Shown here one piece after another: positions 1 through 7,837 of a DNA stretch of 64,000 bases; position 1 is the first letter of the stretch, and each line of letters starts with the position of its first letter. Origin of the DNA: CAMLQK01 sp035478775 (GTDB taxonomy: Bacteria; Patescibacteriota; Saccharimonadia; Saccharimonadales; UBA4665). The translations under genes were made by a program, and so were the position numbers. The notes below the pieces were generated by a model, which was not told where the DNA came from, did no database searches, and saw only the letters and a program-made list of their open reading frames with translations. Location: assembly GCA_035478775.1 (NCBI GenBank), contig DATIJG010000012.1, positions 46,143 through 110,142 on the forward strand, given 5' to 3'.

Positions 1-1
1 C

Positions 2-127
2 ACAGCTACGGTAAGCTTGAGCCAGGCGTGCAGCCTTGGCGTTGATTTGTTTTTCAAACTTTGCCTTGCCGGCACTGTCTTATCTGCAGTCTTTCTGCTT
101 TACGTTTTGCCTAAAAAAGCAGGCTAA
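2..127 (+). CDS. C-terminal end of a membrane protein (5' cut by window)
   Basis: Frame 2 is open from the window edge to a TAA at 125-127. The 41 visible residues include one hydrophobic helix (about VDLFFKLCLAGTVLSAVFLLYVL) ending in a short basic tail, PKKAG. That is typical of the last transmembrane segment of a multi-pass transporter, but no family motif remains. Only the 3' end is present, so function cannot be assigned. Confidence 0.6.
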   Translation, partial: TATVSLSQACSLGVDLFFKLCLAGTVLSAVFLLYVLPKKAG

Positions 128-166
128 ATGCCAGGTTAGTTGGCCACGCCGGGCATGCAAACTCGT

Positions 167-195
167 TTGATCTAAGTAGCGCAACGTTATATAGT
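167..195 (+). promoter_or_regulatory. Sigma-A-like promoter, TTGATC-17-TATAGT
   Basis: The -35 TTGATC is at 167-172 and the -10 TATAGT at 190-195, with a 17-bp spacer. The predicted start near 202 leaves a leader of about 33 nt before the gene at 235. Confidence 0.6.
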
Positions 196-234
196 AGGGC
201 TGGACTAACCACAGAAAAGGACTTTAACTACCTC

Positions 235-663
235 ATGGATATATTACAACCACGCCCTGTTCACACGCTTCGAGATGCCCTGCAAGGTGCTAAAAAGGGT
301 GAAACACCCCCTTTCACAACCGATGAATTCCTCGCCCGACTAGGGCTTGATGGCGATCAACCTGACGGAAAAGCGCTTTATAGGCGACTTATAGACGGTA
401 GTAGTATTTTCGGGCTTCGTGCCTTTGTGCAAGTTGAGCTAGGGGTGAAGCACCTCTTAGAAAAAACAAATGAGCAAACGGCTAACCCGCAGCAAGAAGA
501 ACTGGCGCAGACGCTCGGTGCCGTACTAACGAAGCAAGTGACGCGGGAAGAAACTATCTGCTCTACGGCCCGTGGCCTGGCTCTTGCATCGACGCGGGAA
601 GACATTGTTCCTGAGGCTGTCAGAGCAAAGCTTGCCGATCCAGAGTTCAACACCTTTCTTTAA
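235..663 (+). CDS. Hypothetical protein, 142 aa
   Basis: I do not recognise this family. The protein is soluble with no signal peptide or membrane segment. It is mostly helical by composition, with charged stretches (KKGETPP, EKTNEQTANPQQEEL), and ends in PEFNTFL. It is monocistronic, with its own promoter at 167-195 and a purine-rich AAAAGGA about 16 nt before the ATG. The next gene starts 100 nt downstream with no clear terminator between. The call rests on reading-frame integrity plus a good promoter; function is unknown. Confidence 0.6.
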   Translation: MDILQPRPVHTLRDALQGAKKGETPPFTTDEFLARLGLDGDQPDGKALYRRLIDGSSIFGLRAFVQVELGVKHLLEKTNEQTANPQQEELAQTLGAVLTKQVTREETICSTARGLALASTREDIVPEAVRAKLADPEFNTFL

Positions 664-763
664 AAATTACTGGCCAAAGACCAAGGCGATATTTTTTACA
701 GTTGCCGGCTAATTCTGCCAACAGAATAGTGTACACTAGTAAGAGCAATAAGGTACTGTAAAA

Positions 764-1174
764 ATGAAAACTATAAGCTATTTATTATCTTCGGTACGGC
801 AACTAACAGGCCTCTTGGTGTCGCTGGGCATTGAATTTGCCCTCGGCATAGTGCTGACAACCATACTCCATTACGACCCAAGCAAGCACAGCGCTTTGCA
901 AATGCTCGTGCTATTTTTGCATATATTCGTGGGCGTGGGTATCCTCGCTGGCGGAATTGTGCGGCTTGTTACCGCGGTCAAACAACAATCCTTGCGAATC
1001 GCGGCAGCTACTGGAATACTGAGTACGTGCGGAGCTTTCGGCAGCGGCGACGTGGCCGCGAAGGCGGGCAATGGTCTAGCTGTATTTGTCATGGCCGCAT
1101 GCTTTTTCGTTGCGTTTGTAGCATATGGTTATAGCTTATTGGCCGTAAGGCAAACTTTACCTAAACAAGCATAA
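764..1174 (+). CDS. Small multi-pass membrane protein, 136 aa
   Basis: Hydropathy suggests four transmembrane helices: about residues 10-35 (LLVSLGIEFALGIVLTTIL), 45-70, 80-100 and 105-128. The loops are short and the C-terminus is basic. No catalytic motif is visible and I cannot name the family. A TACACT box at 732-737 lies inside the palindrome AGTGTACACT (728-737) and may be the -10. An AATAAGG Shine-Dalgarno sits about 11 nt before the ATG. It probably acts in the cytoplasmic membrane. Confidence 0.6.
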   Translation: MKTISYLLSSVRQLTGLLVSLGIEFALGIVLTTILHYDPSKHSALQMLVLFLHIFVGVGILAGGIVRLVTAVKQQSLRIAAATGILSTCGAFGSGDVAAKAGNGLAVFVMAACFFVAFVAYGYSLLAVRQTLPKQA

Positions 1175-1366
1175 CCTTGTGGTGGAAAAATTCATCTTTT
1201 TCTGCTTAAATAATAACGACGTGGCTACCCTTGCAACCATGCGCTGCTCATTCGGCGAACAACATGGCGGGCGTTAAAGCCACATATGAATGAGTTTGTC
1301 TTGTGCTTGTACGGGAATCGTCGAACCCGGCGACAACAGACACTCATCAACTAAACAAGGGACACT

Positions 1367-1552
1367 ATGCAACATCAAGGCAAAAGTACCCAAGACCTCC
1401 AAAGCGGTGCGTATAGTCATTCAGAAAGTCTGAAACATTGGCGCGCTTGGGGTTCGTGGTTCAGCTGGGGCAGCCCGGTTGGTTTGGGGCTGTTCTTCAT
1501 TTCTATTGCGGCAACGCTCTGGATTTTAAGCCAAGCCTTTGGCTGGAAATAA
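1367..1552 (+). CDS. Small single-pass membrane protein, 61 aa
   Basis: A polar N-terminal half of about 35 residues is followed by one hydrophobic helix (VGLGLFFISIAATLWILSQAF) and a two-residue tail, GWK. An AAGGGA Shine-Dalgarno lies 7 nt before the ATG, and a strong rho-independent terminator follows 20 nt after the stop, which together support a real small gene. The 192-nt gap upstream (1175-1366) shows no other gene. Function unknown. Confidence 0.6.
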   Translation: MQHQGKSTQDLQSGAYSHSESLKHWRAWGSWFSWGSPVGLGLFFISIAATLWILSQAFGWK

Positions 1553-1571
1553 CCGCTTCGGCCCAAAAAAC

Positions 1572-1604
1572 AAACAGCACTACCAAGTTGGCGGTGCTGT
1601 TTTT
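1572..1604 (+). terminator. Rho-independent terminator
   Basis: Arms AAACAGCAC (1572-1580) and GTGCTGTTT (1594-1602) pair perfectly around a 13-nt loop and run into a T stretch. It ends the 61-aa membrane protein transcript. Confidence 0.8.
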
Positions 1605-1659
1605 GCAATCTATTTGAGGGTATCTGCTGAAACGAACATCTATGTTATTATGTAGGTTA

Positions 1660-2385
1660 ATGAGTGAGCAGAGTGCTTCGTTTCAAAGTTTGCTAACCTA
1701 TATACCTGAGCTCAGTGCGCCCGTGGCCTTACAGCATCTTCAAATTCCAGAAGTAGAAACGGTGTCGGGGCTCGAAGAAGCGATGAACGAATATAGCGCT
1801 GGCCGACTTATAACGTGTATCGTTCGGGCAGGCAGCCTTACGCAACACGCAGACAAAGTGCTTAACCACCGAGCGCTTGCCTCTATGGCTGCCGAGCGTC
1901 TAACGTCTGCAGGCCATCCGCATAAGGTTAAAGAAGAAGTGCGCAAGAATGTTACGGCACGAGTAGCGCGTGGCCATGGAAACATACATTTCGATGAGCC
2001 AGATCACAGCAGTGGAATTGCCTCGCGGATCAACGTACATCAGGTAGTAGCGGGACAAAGCCGCGTTTTATTGGCGAAGAGCGGCCCTCTGCTGCCAGAA
2101 TTGCAAGCCCGCGAAATACAGGAGAGATGGGAACCCAGCGTTTTTCAGGTTTTGGGTGCAACCATACTTGGCGGTGAAACTATCCCTGATGTAATGTCCC
2201 CGGATGTGTATGTAGCCGACCTGTACTCTGGCGACGTTTTATTTTTTGCAGAACGAAACCTACCGCTTACAGGCGAAGCGGTTTGGCATCGTTTTGACAC
2301 CACACAAACACCACGCGAATCATTTTCTATGTGGATTGAACCTTCGGTACTGTTAGAAGATGGAAAAAACAAAGATAGTCTTTGA
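1660..2385 (+). CDS. Hypothetical protein, 241 aa
   Basis: Not recognised. It is a soluble protein of mixed composition with no signal peptide. The middle part (about residues 85-125) is rich in His, Arg and Lys, and the C-terminal half has regular beta-like segments (FQVLGATILGG, VYVADLYSGDVLFFAERNL). I prefer ATG 1660 to the in-frame ATG at 1642: the upstream ATG sits in TATGTTATTAT, a plausible -10, and the 1660 start would then be nearly leaderless. The 3' end overlaps the HD gene by 26 nt, so the two are probably co-transcribed and translationally coupled. Confidence 0.6.
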   Translation: MSEQSASFQSLLTYIPELSAPVALQHLQIPEVETVSGLEEAMNEYSAGRLITCIVRAGSLTQHADKVLNHRALASMAAERLTSAGHPHKVKEEVRKNVTARVARGHGNIHFDEPDHSSGIASRINVHQVVAGQSRVLLAKSGPLLPELQAREIQERWEPSVFQVLGATILGGETIPDVMSPDVYVADLYSGDVLFFAERNLPLTGEAVWHRFDTTQTPRESFSMWIEPSVLLEDGKNKDSL

Positions 2386-2947
2386 CGAAGCCAGCAGGCT
2401 ATACGCAACAGCTACGACAAGCATGGGCGGCTGGATGTGGCGCAACCACACCCAGTGGGTTGCCGACAAATCCAAAGAACTCGCACAAAAATACGGAGCC
2501 GACGCCGAGAAAGTACACTGTGCGGCCCTCCTTCACGATTTAGCCGACAGTACATACGAGCGCAGCTATGCGGACTTTGACGCATGGTCGTGGGACACAG
2601 GCAAAGCAATTCTCAAAAAAGCCGGGTTCCGTAAGGCTGAGCGCGACGCAATTCTCGAGGCTATTAGCACGCATTCTTGCCACCCCGGCCATTTGCCCAC
2701 GACAATAGAAGGCAAAGTGCTTGCTACCGCAGACGGTATGTGGCACTTGCAAACAAGCTTTTTTCCTGTAATTTGCTACATGAACCGGCCAGATACCAAC
2801 AGGACTTATGAAGAATGGCAGGCGTGGTTTAAAGTAAAAATTGAACGTGATTTTAAGGTTAAAATCTTTTTTGACGACGAACGTGCCGAAGTTGCCAAAG
2901 ACTACGAAGCGCTTAAGATAGTCTTTGGCAAAAAGGCGCTAAGATAG
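2360..2947 (+). CDS. HD-domain metal-dependent phosphohydrolase-like protein, 195 aa
   Basis: The HD superfamily pattern is visible: a first His near residue 30 (RNHTQWV), the paired HD in ALLHDLAD near residue 58, further His residues in STHSCHPGH, and a distal Asp in ATADGM near residue 124. These normally bind one or two metals that hydrolyse phosphate esters of nucleotides or other substrates. The protein is cytosolic and consists of the single domain plus a charged C-terminal tail. The specific substrate cannot be read from sequence. It overlaps the previous unknown gene by 26 nt, suggesting a shared process. A weak AGCT/AGCT hairpin with six T follows the stop. Confidence 0.75.
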   Translation: MEKTKIVFDEASRLYATATTSMGGWMWRNHTQWVADKSKELAQKYGADAEKVHCAALLHDLADSTYERSYADFDAWSWDTGKAILKKAGFRKAERDAILEAISTHSCHPGHLPTTIEGKVLATADGMWHLQTSFFPVICYMNRPDTNRTYEEWQAWFKVKIERDFKVKIFFDDERAEVAKDYEALKIVFGKKALR

Positions 2948-2992
2948 CTCGAGAACGTAGCTTTTTTGGGTAACAACGACCGCATCGGGTTC

Positions 2993-3757
2993 TTAGGCGG
3001 CTACCCGGCTGCGGAACAGCCGCAGGGAAGCGAGGTAAAAGACGACTAAAATGCCGATGCACCACGCTAAAGCGACCCAGGCTTTGTTACCCGCTGTGCC
3101 TGTAACTAGCAAAGAGCGCATTGTTTCGACAATTGGCGTCATTGGTTGGTTGTTGGCGAAGCTGCGTATTGTGGGCGTCATCGATGCTGTCGGCACAAAT
3201 GAAGGGCTTATGAAAATGAGCAACATCAAAATATAGCTGAACGAACCTGCGCCTTCGACCGATTTAGCTAGCAAACCGAAAAAGATGGCCATCCATGTCG
3301 TCGCCAAGGTAAAAAGGGCAGCTAAACCGGCAAACATAAGCCATTCTAAAATGTTAGCATGTGAGCGAAACCCAATCGCAAAGGCTACAACCAGTACCAA
3401 AAGCGAAGAAAACATGTTAGACAGCGTCGAAGAAGCAGCCTGGCCGCCTAAAATTGAAGATGGCGCAACCGGCATGGTACGAAAACGATCCACAATGCCC
3501 TTTTGAATGTCAGTATTCAGGCGGACTGCCGCGTAAGCAATGCCGCTGATTATAGTCAGCACAATAATGCCTGGCGTTAAGAAGTTAACGTACCTTATCG
3601 AACCAGTTTGGTGGCCAAGCGCCCCGCCAAATACATACACAAACAAAAGCAGCATGGCAATCGGCATCATAACAACAGTGATAATAGTGTCGGGGCTGCG
3701 CAGAATGTGCTGCAAACTCCGTTTCGCCATCGTCCATGTATCTTTAATAAGCTGCAT
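2993..3757 (-). CDS. ABC-2 type transporter permease, DrrB-like, 254 aa
   Basis: This is the membrane subunit of a two-component ABC exporter. It has an N-terminal amphipathic segment, then six predicted helices (about residues 25-48, 60-82, 105-128, 140-163, 172-190, 228-246), the layout of the ABC-2 family that includes daunorubicin permease DrrB. It lies directly after its ATPase on the minus strand: the ATPase stop abuts this start with no gap, and a GGAGG lies before the ATG. Substrate unknown; drugs, antibiotics or lipids are usual for the family. Confidence 0.85.
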   Translation of the reverse strand: MQLIKDTWTMAKRSLQHILRSPDTIITVVMMPIAMLLLFVYVFGGALGHQTGSIRYVNFLTPGIIVLTIISGIAYAAVRLNTDIQKGIVDRFRTMPVAPSSILGGQAASSTLSNMFSSLLVLVVAFAIGFRSHANILEWLMFAGLAALFTLATTWMAIFFGLLAKSVEGAGSFSYILMLLIFISPSFVPTASMTPTIRSFANNQPMTPIVETMRSLLVTGTAGNKAWVALAWCIGILVVFYLASLRLFRSRVAA

Positions 3758-4690
3758 TTATTTGTCCTCCGGTTTATCGTGAATAATTTTAAAGAAAACG
3801 TCATCGAGCGTTGGTATTTTTTGCGAGAAGTCGGCTGGCTCGATATGCGCGTCGCGAAGCTGAATAAAAAGTTCGGCAAGTTTTTGGGTACCATCGCCGA
3901 CTGCAACGGTGAGCGTCAGGTTCTCGTTGGACGATACGTTGAAGTGATCTTTCAAGGCTTTGATTGCTGCCTGTTGCTGTGCTTGGTCGTGAAAGGCCAG
4001 CTCTACCAGGCCGCTAGGCACGAGCTTTTTAAGTTCGCGCGCCGTACCGCTCGCGACAATCGTGCCTTTGTGCAAAAGCGCTATAGTATCGGCCAATGCG
4101 TCGGCTTCATCTAAATATTGCGTGGTTAAAAAGATAGTCGTGCCGCTGCTTGCCAGCGTTTTAATAGTCTGCCACATTTCGTTACGAGCCTGTGGGTCAA
4201 GCCCGGTAGTGGGTTCATCTAAAAAGATGACCGGCGGATTTCCAATAAGGCTCATAGCGATGTCTAAACGGCGCCGCATACCACCGGAATATGTATGCAC
4301 TTTACGGTCGGCCGCATTGGTTAAGCCGAACTTTTTCAGTAAGTCGGTAGCAATTTGTGCCGAATTTTTAACATGTCGCAAGTCGGCAATGAGCCGCAGG
4401 TTTTCGCGCCCGGTGAGTATATCGTCAACGGCGGCAAACTGCCCGGTTAGGCTGATAGAGCTGCGTACTTTGCCCGGATATTTCGCAACATCGAAGCCAT
4501 TTACTGTAGCTACGCCATTGTCGGCCGGAATAAGTGTGGTTAAAATGTTGATGGTCGTGGTTTTGCCCGCGCCGTTGCTGCCAAGCAGCGCAAAAACCTT
4601 GCCCCGTGCAACGGTAAGCGTCACGCCCTTCAATACCTCGTTCTTTTTATATGATTTTTTCAAATCAGTGGCAGTAATTGCTGCTTCCAT
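3758..4690 (-). CDS. ABC transporter ATP-binding protein, DrrA-like, 310 aa
   Basis: This is the ATPase of the exporter. Residues 37-45 are the Walker A GSNGAGKTT. The ABC signature YSGGMRRRL follows near residue 140, Walker B plus switch FLDEPTTGLDP near 160, and the H-loop region TTQYLDEADALAD near 195. The C-terminal roughly 80 residues form the extra domain common in DrrA-type ATPases. The frame extends upstream to 4783, but ATG 4690 is preferred: it has TAAGGAG 7 nt before it and the protein then begins right at the domain. Its start lies just after the regulator stop, so regulator, ATPase and permease form one operon. Confidence 0.88.
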   Translation of the reverse strand: MEAAITATDLKKSYKKNEVLKGVTLTVARGKVFALLGSNGAGKTTTINILTTLIPADNGVATVNGFDVAKYPGKVRSSISLTGQFAAVDDILTGRENLRLIADLRHVKNSAQIATDLLKKFGLTNAADRKVHTYSGGMRRRLDIAMSLIGNPPVIFLDEPTTGLDPQARNEMWQTIKTLASSGTTIFLTTQYLDEADALADTIALLHKGTIVASGTARELKKLVPSGLVELAFHDQAQQQAAIKALKDHFNVSSNENLTLTVAVGDGTQKLAELFIQLRDAHIEPADFSQKIPTLDDVFFKIIHDKPEDK

Positions 4691-4700
4691 TCGTTTCTCC

Positions 4701-5180
4701 TTATTTTTGCTTATCACTCTGATCTTTTCGATAACTTGTCCATTCCTCGTACAATTCCGGGAGTCTCTGCGCCAAAAAGTCATTTAACGAGGCCATGGTC
4801 TCGAGCGGTTGCCGCCGTTCTGGCGAAGCGTCTTTAAGAAGTTCCAAACCCTCGCGCGCCAAAGCTGCCATTTGGGTATATTCGCTGGGCTCGAAACCGG
4901 TGTTTTCCCAGCCAAGTGGGCTAAGGCTGATAAGGTCGGCACGCGTGCCGGCTGGCCGAGTACGCTGGATATGCTTCATATTTTCAAGTACTTTGATCGC
5001 ACTGTTTATGGCACTGCGGCTGGTAAGTAATGCTTTGGCGATGTCGTTTATAGATTGTTCCATCGGCTGGCAAACGGCCAAGTAACCGATGAGCCGCCCA
5101 ACCACTGGCGGCATGCTGTATCTTTCCGCGTAAAAGCGCGCCAGGTGATCGGCAAAAATGAGTATTTTATCTCTGTCCAT
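4701..5180 (-). CDS. GbsR/MarR-type winged-helix transcriptional regulator, 159 aa
   Basis: A winged-helix DNA-binding domain occupies roughly residues 20-90. It includes SINDIAKALLTSRSAINSAI as the recognition helix-turn-helix and a wing around RTRPAGTRADLISLSP. A helical C-terminal half probably serves dimerisation. The gene leads the operon with a DrrAB-type exporter, the classic arrangement for a local repressor that senses an exported compound. The start was set at ATG 5180 because a canonical promoter (5187-5215) lies between it and the upstream in-frame ATG at 5213. Transcription would begin at the ATG itself, giving a leaderless mRNA. A 24-bp inverted repeat covers the -35 box and suggests autorepression. 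Confidence 0.8.
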   Translation of the reverse strand: MDRDKILIFADHLARFYAERYSMPPVVGRLIGYLAVCQPMEQSINDIAKALLTSRSAINSAIKVLENMKHIQRTRPAGTRADLISLSPLGWENTGFEPSEYTQMAALAREGLELLKDASPERRQPLETMASLNDFLAQRLPELYEEWTSYRKDQSDKQK

Positions 5181-5186
5181 GCTGCC

Positions 5187-5228
5187 AGTATACACATCTG
5201 CATGAAATAACACAAATTTGCGTTATTT
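5187..5228 (-). promoter_or_regulatory. Exporter operon promoter with palindromic operator
   Basis: On the minus strand, -35 TTGTGT (5210-5215) and -10 TATACT (5187-5192) are 17 bp apart, and the -10 ends 6 nt before ATG 5180. Overlapping the -35 is an inverted repeat at 5205-5228 with halves AAATAACACAAA and TTTGCGTTATTT, 11 of 12 positions paired. It is the likely binding site of the adjacent GbsR/MarR-like regulator. Confidence 0.7.
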
Positions 5229-5331
5229 AGTTCATAAGCCTAACTTTTGCTTTATGGCGCGCGGCATTAGTAATGATTTTCAGAAATAAGTTGCACCGTA
5301 AAAGATGGCTGCTGTGCTGTAAAATAAATGT

Positions 5332-5637
5332 ATGAGCAACAGCCTAAAGCAAAACATTTACGGAACGCTAACAGTACTGGGCGCGGTTGCTATGGTGGTA
5401 TGCATTGCCAAAATGATCCCGTACGGATTAGCCGGCGAAATTGGCAAGGTAAAACCGTATTTTGCAGGCATGATGGCCGGGCTTTTAATGGGCTTACCCT
5501 CGGCGATCGCCTATTATTACTACCGCGATAAAAACCAACAAGCCGACGCTCAGCTTGACCACCTAAAGGCACAAGTTGATATTTTTGCCCACGCTGGGCA
5601 AAAAACCAATACGCCGCCCAAAAAGCCGCGTCTCTAG
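5332..5637 (+). CDS. Small two-helix membrane protein, 101 aa
   Basis: Two hydrophobic helices are visible at about residues 8-30 (NIYGTLTVLGAVAMVVCIA) and 43-63 (YFAGMMAGLLMGLPSAIAYYYY). A charged cytoplasmic tail with a short heptad-like stretch (ADAQLDHLKAQVDIF) and a Pro/Lys-rich end follows. TAAAAT at 5320-5325 ends 6 nt before the ATG, compatible with a leaderless start. No family recognised. Confidence 0.6.
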   Translation: MSNSLKQNIYGTLTVLGAVAMVVCIAKMIPYGLAGEIGKVKPYFAGMMAGLLMGLPSAIAYYYYRDKNQQADAQLDHLKAQVDIFAHAGQKTNTPPKKPRL

Positions 5638-5661
5638 GCGAGAGCTAGCGACACAATGAAA

Positions 5662-5690
5662 TTGACATATATGTTAACACGGGTTATTAT
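5662..5690 (+). promoter_or_regulatory. Consensus promoter TTGACA-17-TATTAT
   Basis: The -35 TTGACA is at 5662-5667 and the -10 TATTAT at 5685-5690. The -10 ends 8 nt before the ATG of the sigma-factor gene, so the transcript should be leaderless or nearly so. Confidence 0.8.
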
Positions 5691-5698
5691 TTAACTTT

Positions 5699-6550
5699 AT
5701 GGATTCTGAAAGAAAAATAAGTCCCGAAGACATAATCGGGTTATTGCCCGACGTTGGGTTAGAGGCTCTACCTACCCAAGAAACATCATATGCGGTTGGG
5801 CAAGTGGGTGTTAGTGGCGCAGAAGTGCAACCGGCTGAATCTTATGAGTCTGATGAGCCAAACAATTATGAAGTAGCCGACGAAGCCGACCTCGATGCGC
5901 CCGATGCCAGCAAAACAGTTGCCCTTGTTAGCTCTGCCGACCTTTTGGTAGCACAATCGGTTTTAGCCGAGCGTGATAGGCAGTTTGAGGCAGTATATAA
6001 AATGCACCACAAACAAGTTGAGGGCTATGTATATGCGCTGATAGGCAAAGGCACGTTTGCCATGGGTGTTGATGCGGAGGCCATTACCCAAGAAACCTTT
6101 ATCCGCATGCTTAACCACCCCGAAGTATTTGACGAGTCGCACGATGGTTACGAACACAGAACCAACCCCAAGGCCTGGCTTTTTACGGTCGCCAAGAATA
6201 TTCTTGTAGATGCCGTACGCCGTGCAAAAACTCGTCCTGTCGAATCGCATTTGCACGACGATACAGGGAATTTAACAGCTGAGTCTGGGTATGACGAACA
6301 AGGCTACGATAAGCTTGATTTTGGCATATTCGGCCAATTGCCAGATCATTTACGCCCAAAGCTCCGCTTTTTTTATCTTATGAACCAGGGGTATACGATT
6401 GAAGAAATCGCGACTATATTGGGCATAGCTTCAGGAACAGTAAGAAGTTCTATGTATTATGCAAGGCCACCCTTGCAAAAGGCATTCACGGAAATGGGGT
6501 ACGACCACGGACCGGTTAAGAGAGAGCTGGGTGGCGCGCGGAAAAGATAG
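5699..6550 (+). CDS. RNA polymerase sigma-70 family (ECF-like) sigma factor, 283 aa
   Basis: Residues about 95-170 match sigma region 2 (QFEAVYKMHHKQVEGYVYAL, then ITQETFIRML and the helix KAWLFTVAKNILVDAVRRAK). Residues about 205-265 match region 4, with the helix-turn-helix YTIEEIATILGIASGTVRSS. There is no region 1.2 or 3, as in ECF factors. An acidic, Glu/Asp/Ser-rich N-terminal extension of about 90 residues, probably disordered, precedes region 2 and is unusual for ECF factors. No anti-sigma gene is adjacent. It is expressed from its own near-perfect housekeeping promoter. It should direct polymerase to an alternative promoter set not identified here. Confidence 0.85.
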   Translation: MDSERKISPEDIIGLLPDVGLEALPTQETSYAVGQVGVSGAEVQPAESYESDEPNNYEVADEADLDAPDASKTVALVSSADLLVAQSVLAERDRQFEAVYKMHHKQVEGYVYALIGKGTFAMGVDAEAITQETFIRMLNHPEVFDESHDGYEHRTNPKAWLFTVAKNILVDAVRRAKTRPVESHLHDDTGNLTAESGYDEQGYDKLDFGIFGQLPDHLRPKLRFFYLMNQGYTIEEIATILGIASGTVRSSMYYARPPLQKAFTEMGYDHGPVKRELGGARKR

Positions 6551-6657
6551 GGGGTACGTTACCTTCCGCAGCGTCGCATAAAAAACTGAACGGGTATGCA
6601 ACTGCTACTTTTCGGCTACGATATTATACGGCGTCGGACGTGTGGCTGCATCTACTG

Positions 6658-7302
6658 CTAAGAAACCAAACTAAATTCTGCTATCTTGCGTATGCATGTT
6701 CCACTCGGCCCTCTTTCAAATAGGCCAATGCGGGCGAACTCCCCGCTAAAAGCTGTTACAGGTGGAAGTATACTGAGGTCGGGTTCAATTTCTACCGGGA
6801 ATTTAGTGAGGGTAATGTGCGGCCGGAATAATTCCCCGATTGCCGGATAACCATATTTTTGAAAGTTTTCCAGCGCGAGTCCGGTGGCATTGGTCATTTC
6901 GTGTGTATCTTTTTCTCTCATATCGGCACGAAGGTTATTAAATGTGGCGACAACTTGCGCTTGTAATGAACTCGTTTCCTTAGTTTTAGCAAAAGCGATA
7001 TCTACATACCCTTTGTAATGGCCAGAGCTTTGATAATGATAGCCGTTTTGGGCAAGTTGTTGTGCCCCCGTATGCCTGGCAATTTGTTGCAAGGCCGTAA
7101 TGCACGCGTTTTGGTCGCTGACATTCATTTGAAACATATACAGCGATACGTGCGCGTAAAAATGCTGATCATCTAAAGTAAAAAGGCCACCCTGAATACC
7201 GAGCGCTTGGCTGGCTTGCAGGGCAGTGTTCGACTGCTCTTCGTCAGGTAACAATGCAATGTCGCACGGAATAGTTTGCGGTTCGGCGTGAGATATATCC
7301 AT
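6658..7302 (-). CDS. 2H phosphoesterase superfamily protein (LigT/RNA ligase-like fold), 214 aa
   Basis: Two HxS/T-x motifs define the superfamily: HVSL near residue 50 and HITL near residue 162, each followed by a hydrophobic strand. The paired histidines and Ser/Thr form the active site of enzymes acting on 2',3'-cyclic phosphates or 2'-5' linkages. The length is close to the DUF1045/LigT-like members. It follows the RidA gene by 48 nt on the same strand and may be the last gene of that unit or have its own start. Substrate unknown; it could be an RNA-repair or cyclic-nucleotide enzyme. Confidence 0.65.
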   Translation of the reverse strand: MDISHAEPQTIPCDIALLPDEEQSNTALQASQALGIQGGLFTLDDQHFYAHVSLYMFQMNVSDQNACITALQQIARHTGAQQLAQNGYHYQSSGHYKGYVDIAFAKTKETSSLQAQVVATFNNLRADMREKDTHEMTNATGLALENFQKYGYPAIGELFRPHITLTKFPVEIEPDLSILPPVTAFSGEFARIGLFERGPSGTCIRKIAEFSLVS

Positions 7303-7350
7303 GTGCCTAGCCTAACAGCTGCCTCGCCATTTTAAAAGTTTTGAAATGTT

Positions 7351-7836
7351 TTAGCAGGTTTCGGTTAGGGCAAGGTTGAATGCACTGTCGGCATTGGCGC
7401 AATGTTCGCAGGTTTGGGGCACGGGCGGCAAGTAGGCTGCAAATTCTAATTCTACGGGGAAACCGAGCGGCGGCTGTGCTTGGATGAGCGTACGCATCGG
7501 GAATTGGTAGAAATCTTTAACGCCATCGCTAAACCAATCGCCGTATATTTGGTTAAACTCGTTGAACACCTCTCGGCTAATTTTTTGAGCTAGATAAATG
7601 CTTACCTTGGCAATGCGCGATTTGGGGTCTTCAATGCCATAGCCTCGTAGTATTGCACAGCCGTTTTCCAGCGCTTGGATTGTTTGAGCCTGCCAACCTT
7701 CCGGAAAATGATCGCCTTGGTTCCCGACAATACCTGGCGTTAAGACAAGCTGGGCGCTGGGTTCGGGTTTTACAGCCGACGAATATGGGCCAAACGCCTG
7801 CGTACCTTCTATTTCACGAATATATTCTAAAGCCAT
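7351..7836 (-). CDS. RidA/YjgF/UK114 family protein, 161 aa
   Basis: The family core is recognisable: GPYSSAVKP near residue 17, where canonical RidA has GPYSQA, a central KVSIYL strand, and the conserved Arg near residue 115 in MRTLIQAQPPLGFPVELEF that binds the carboxylate of imine intermediates. RidA proteins hydrolyse reactive enamine/imine products of PLP enzymes. An extra C-terminal tail with a CEHC pair is not part of the usual 130-residue fold. The start lies 1 nt downstream of the PhzF stop, so the two are co-transcribed. Confidence 0.8.
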   Translation of the reverse strand: MALEYIREIEGTQAFGPYSSAVKPEPSAQLVLTPGIVGNQGDHFPEGWQAQTIQALENGCAILRGYGIEDPKSRIAKVSIYLAQKISREVFNEFNQIYGDWFSDGVKDFYQFPMRTLIQAQPPLGFPVELEFAAYLPPVPQTCEHCANADSAFNLALTETC

Positions 7837-7837
7837 C

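Noticed and set aside
4691..4783. N-terminal extension of the DrrA-like ATPase to 4783
   Set aside because: The extension overlaps the end of the regulator gene. ATG 4690 has a clear TAAGGAG and begins directly at the nucleotide-binding domain.
4062..4787. A 241-codon open frame on the plus strand opposite the DrrA-like ATPase
   Set aside because: It is antisense to a well-supported ATPase gene with intact motifs, has no ribosome site or promoter, and reads as low-complexity mirror sequence.
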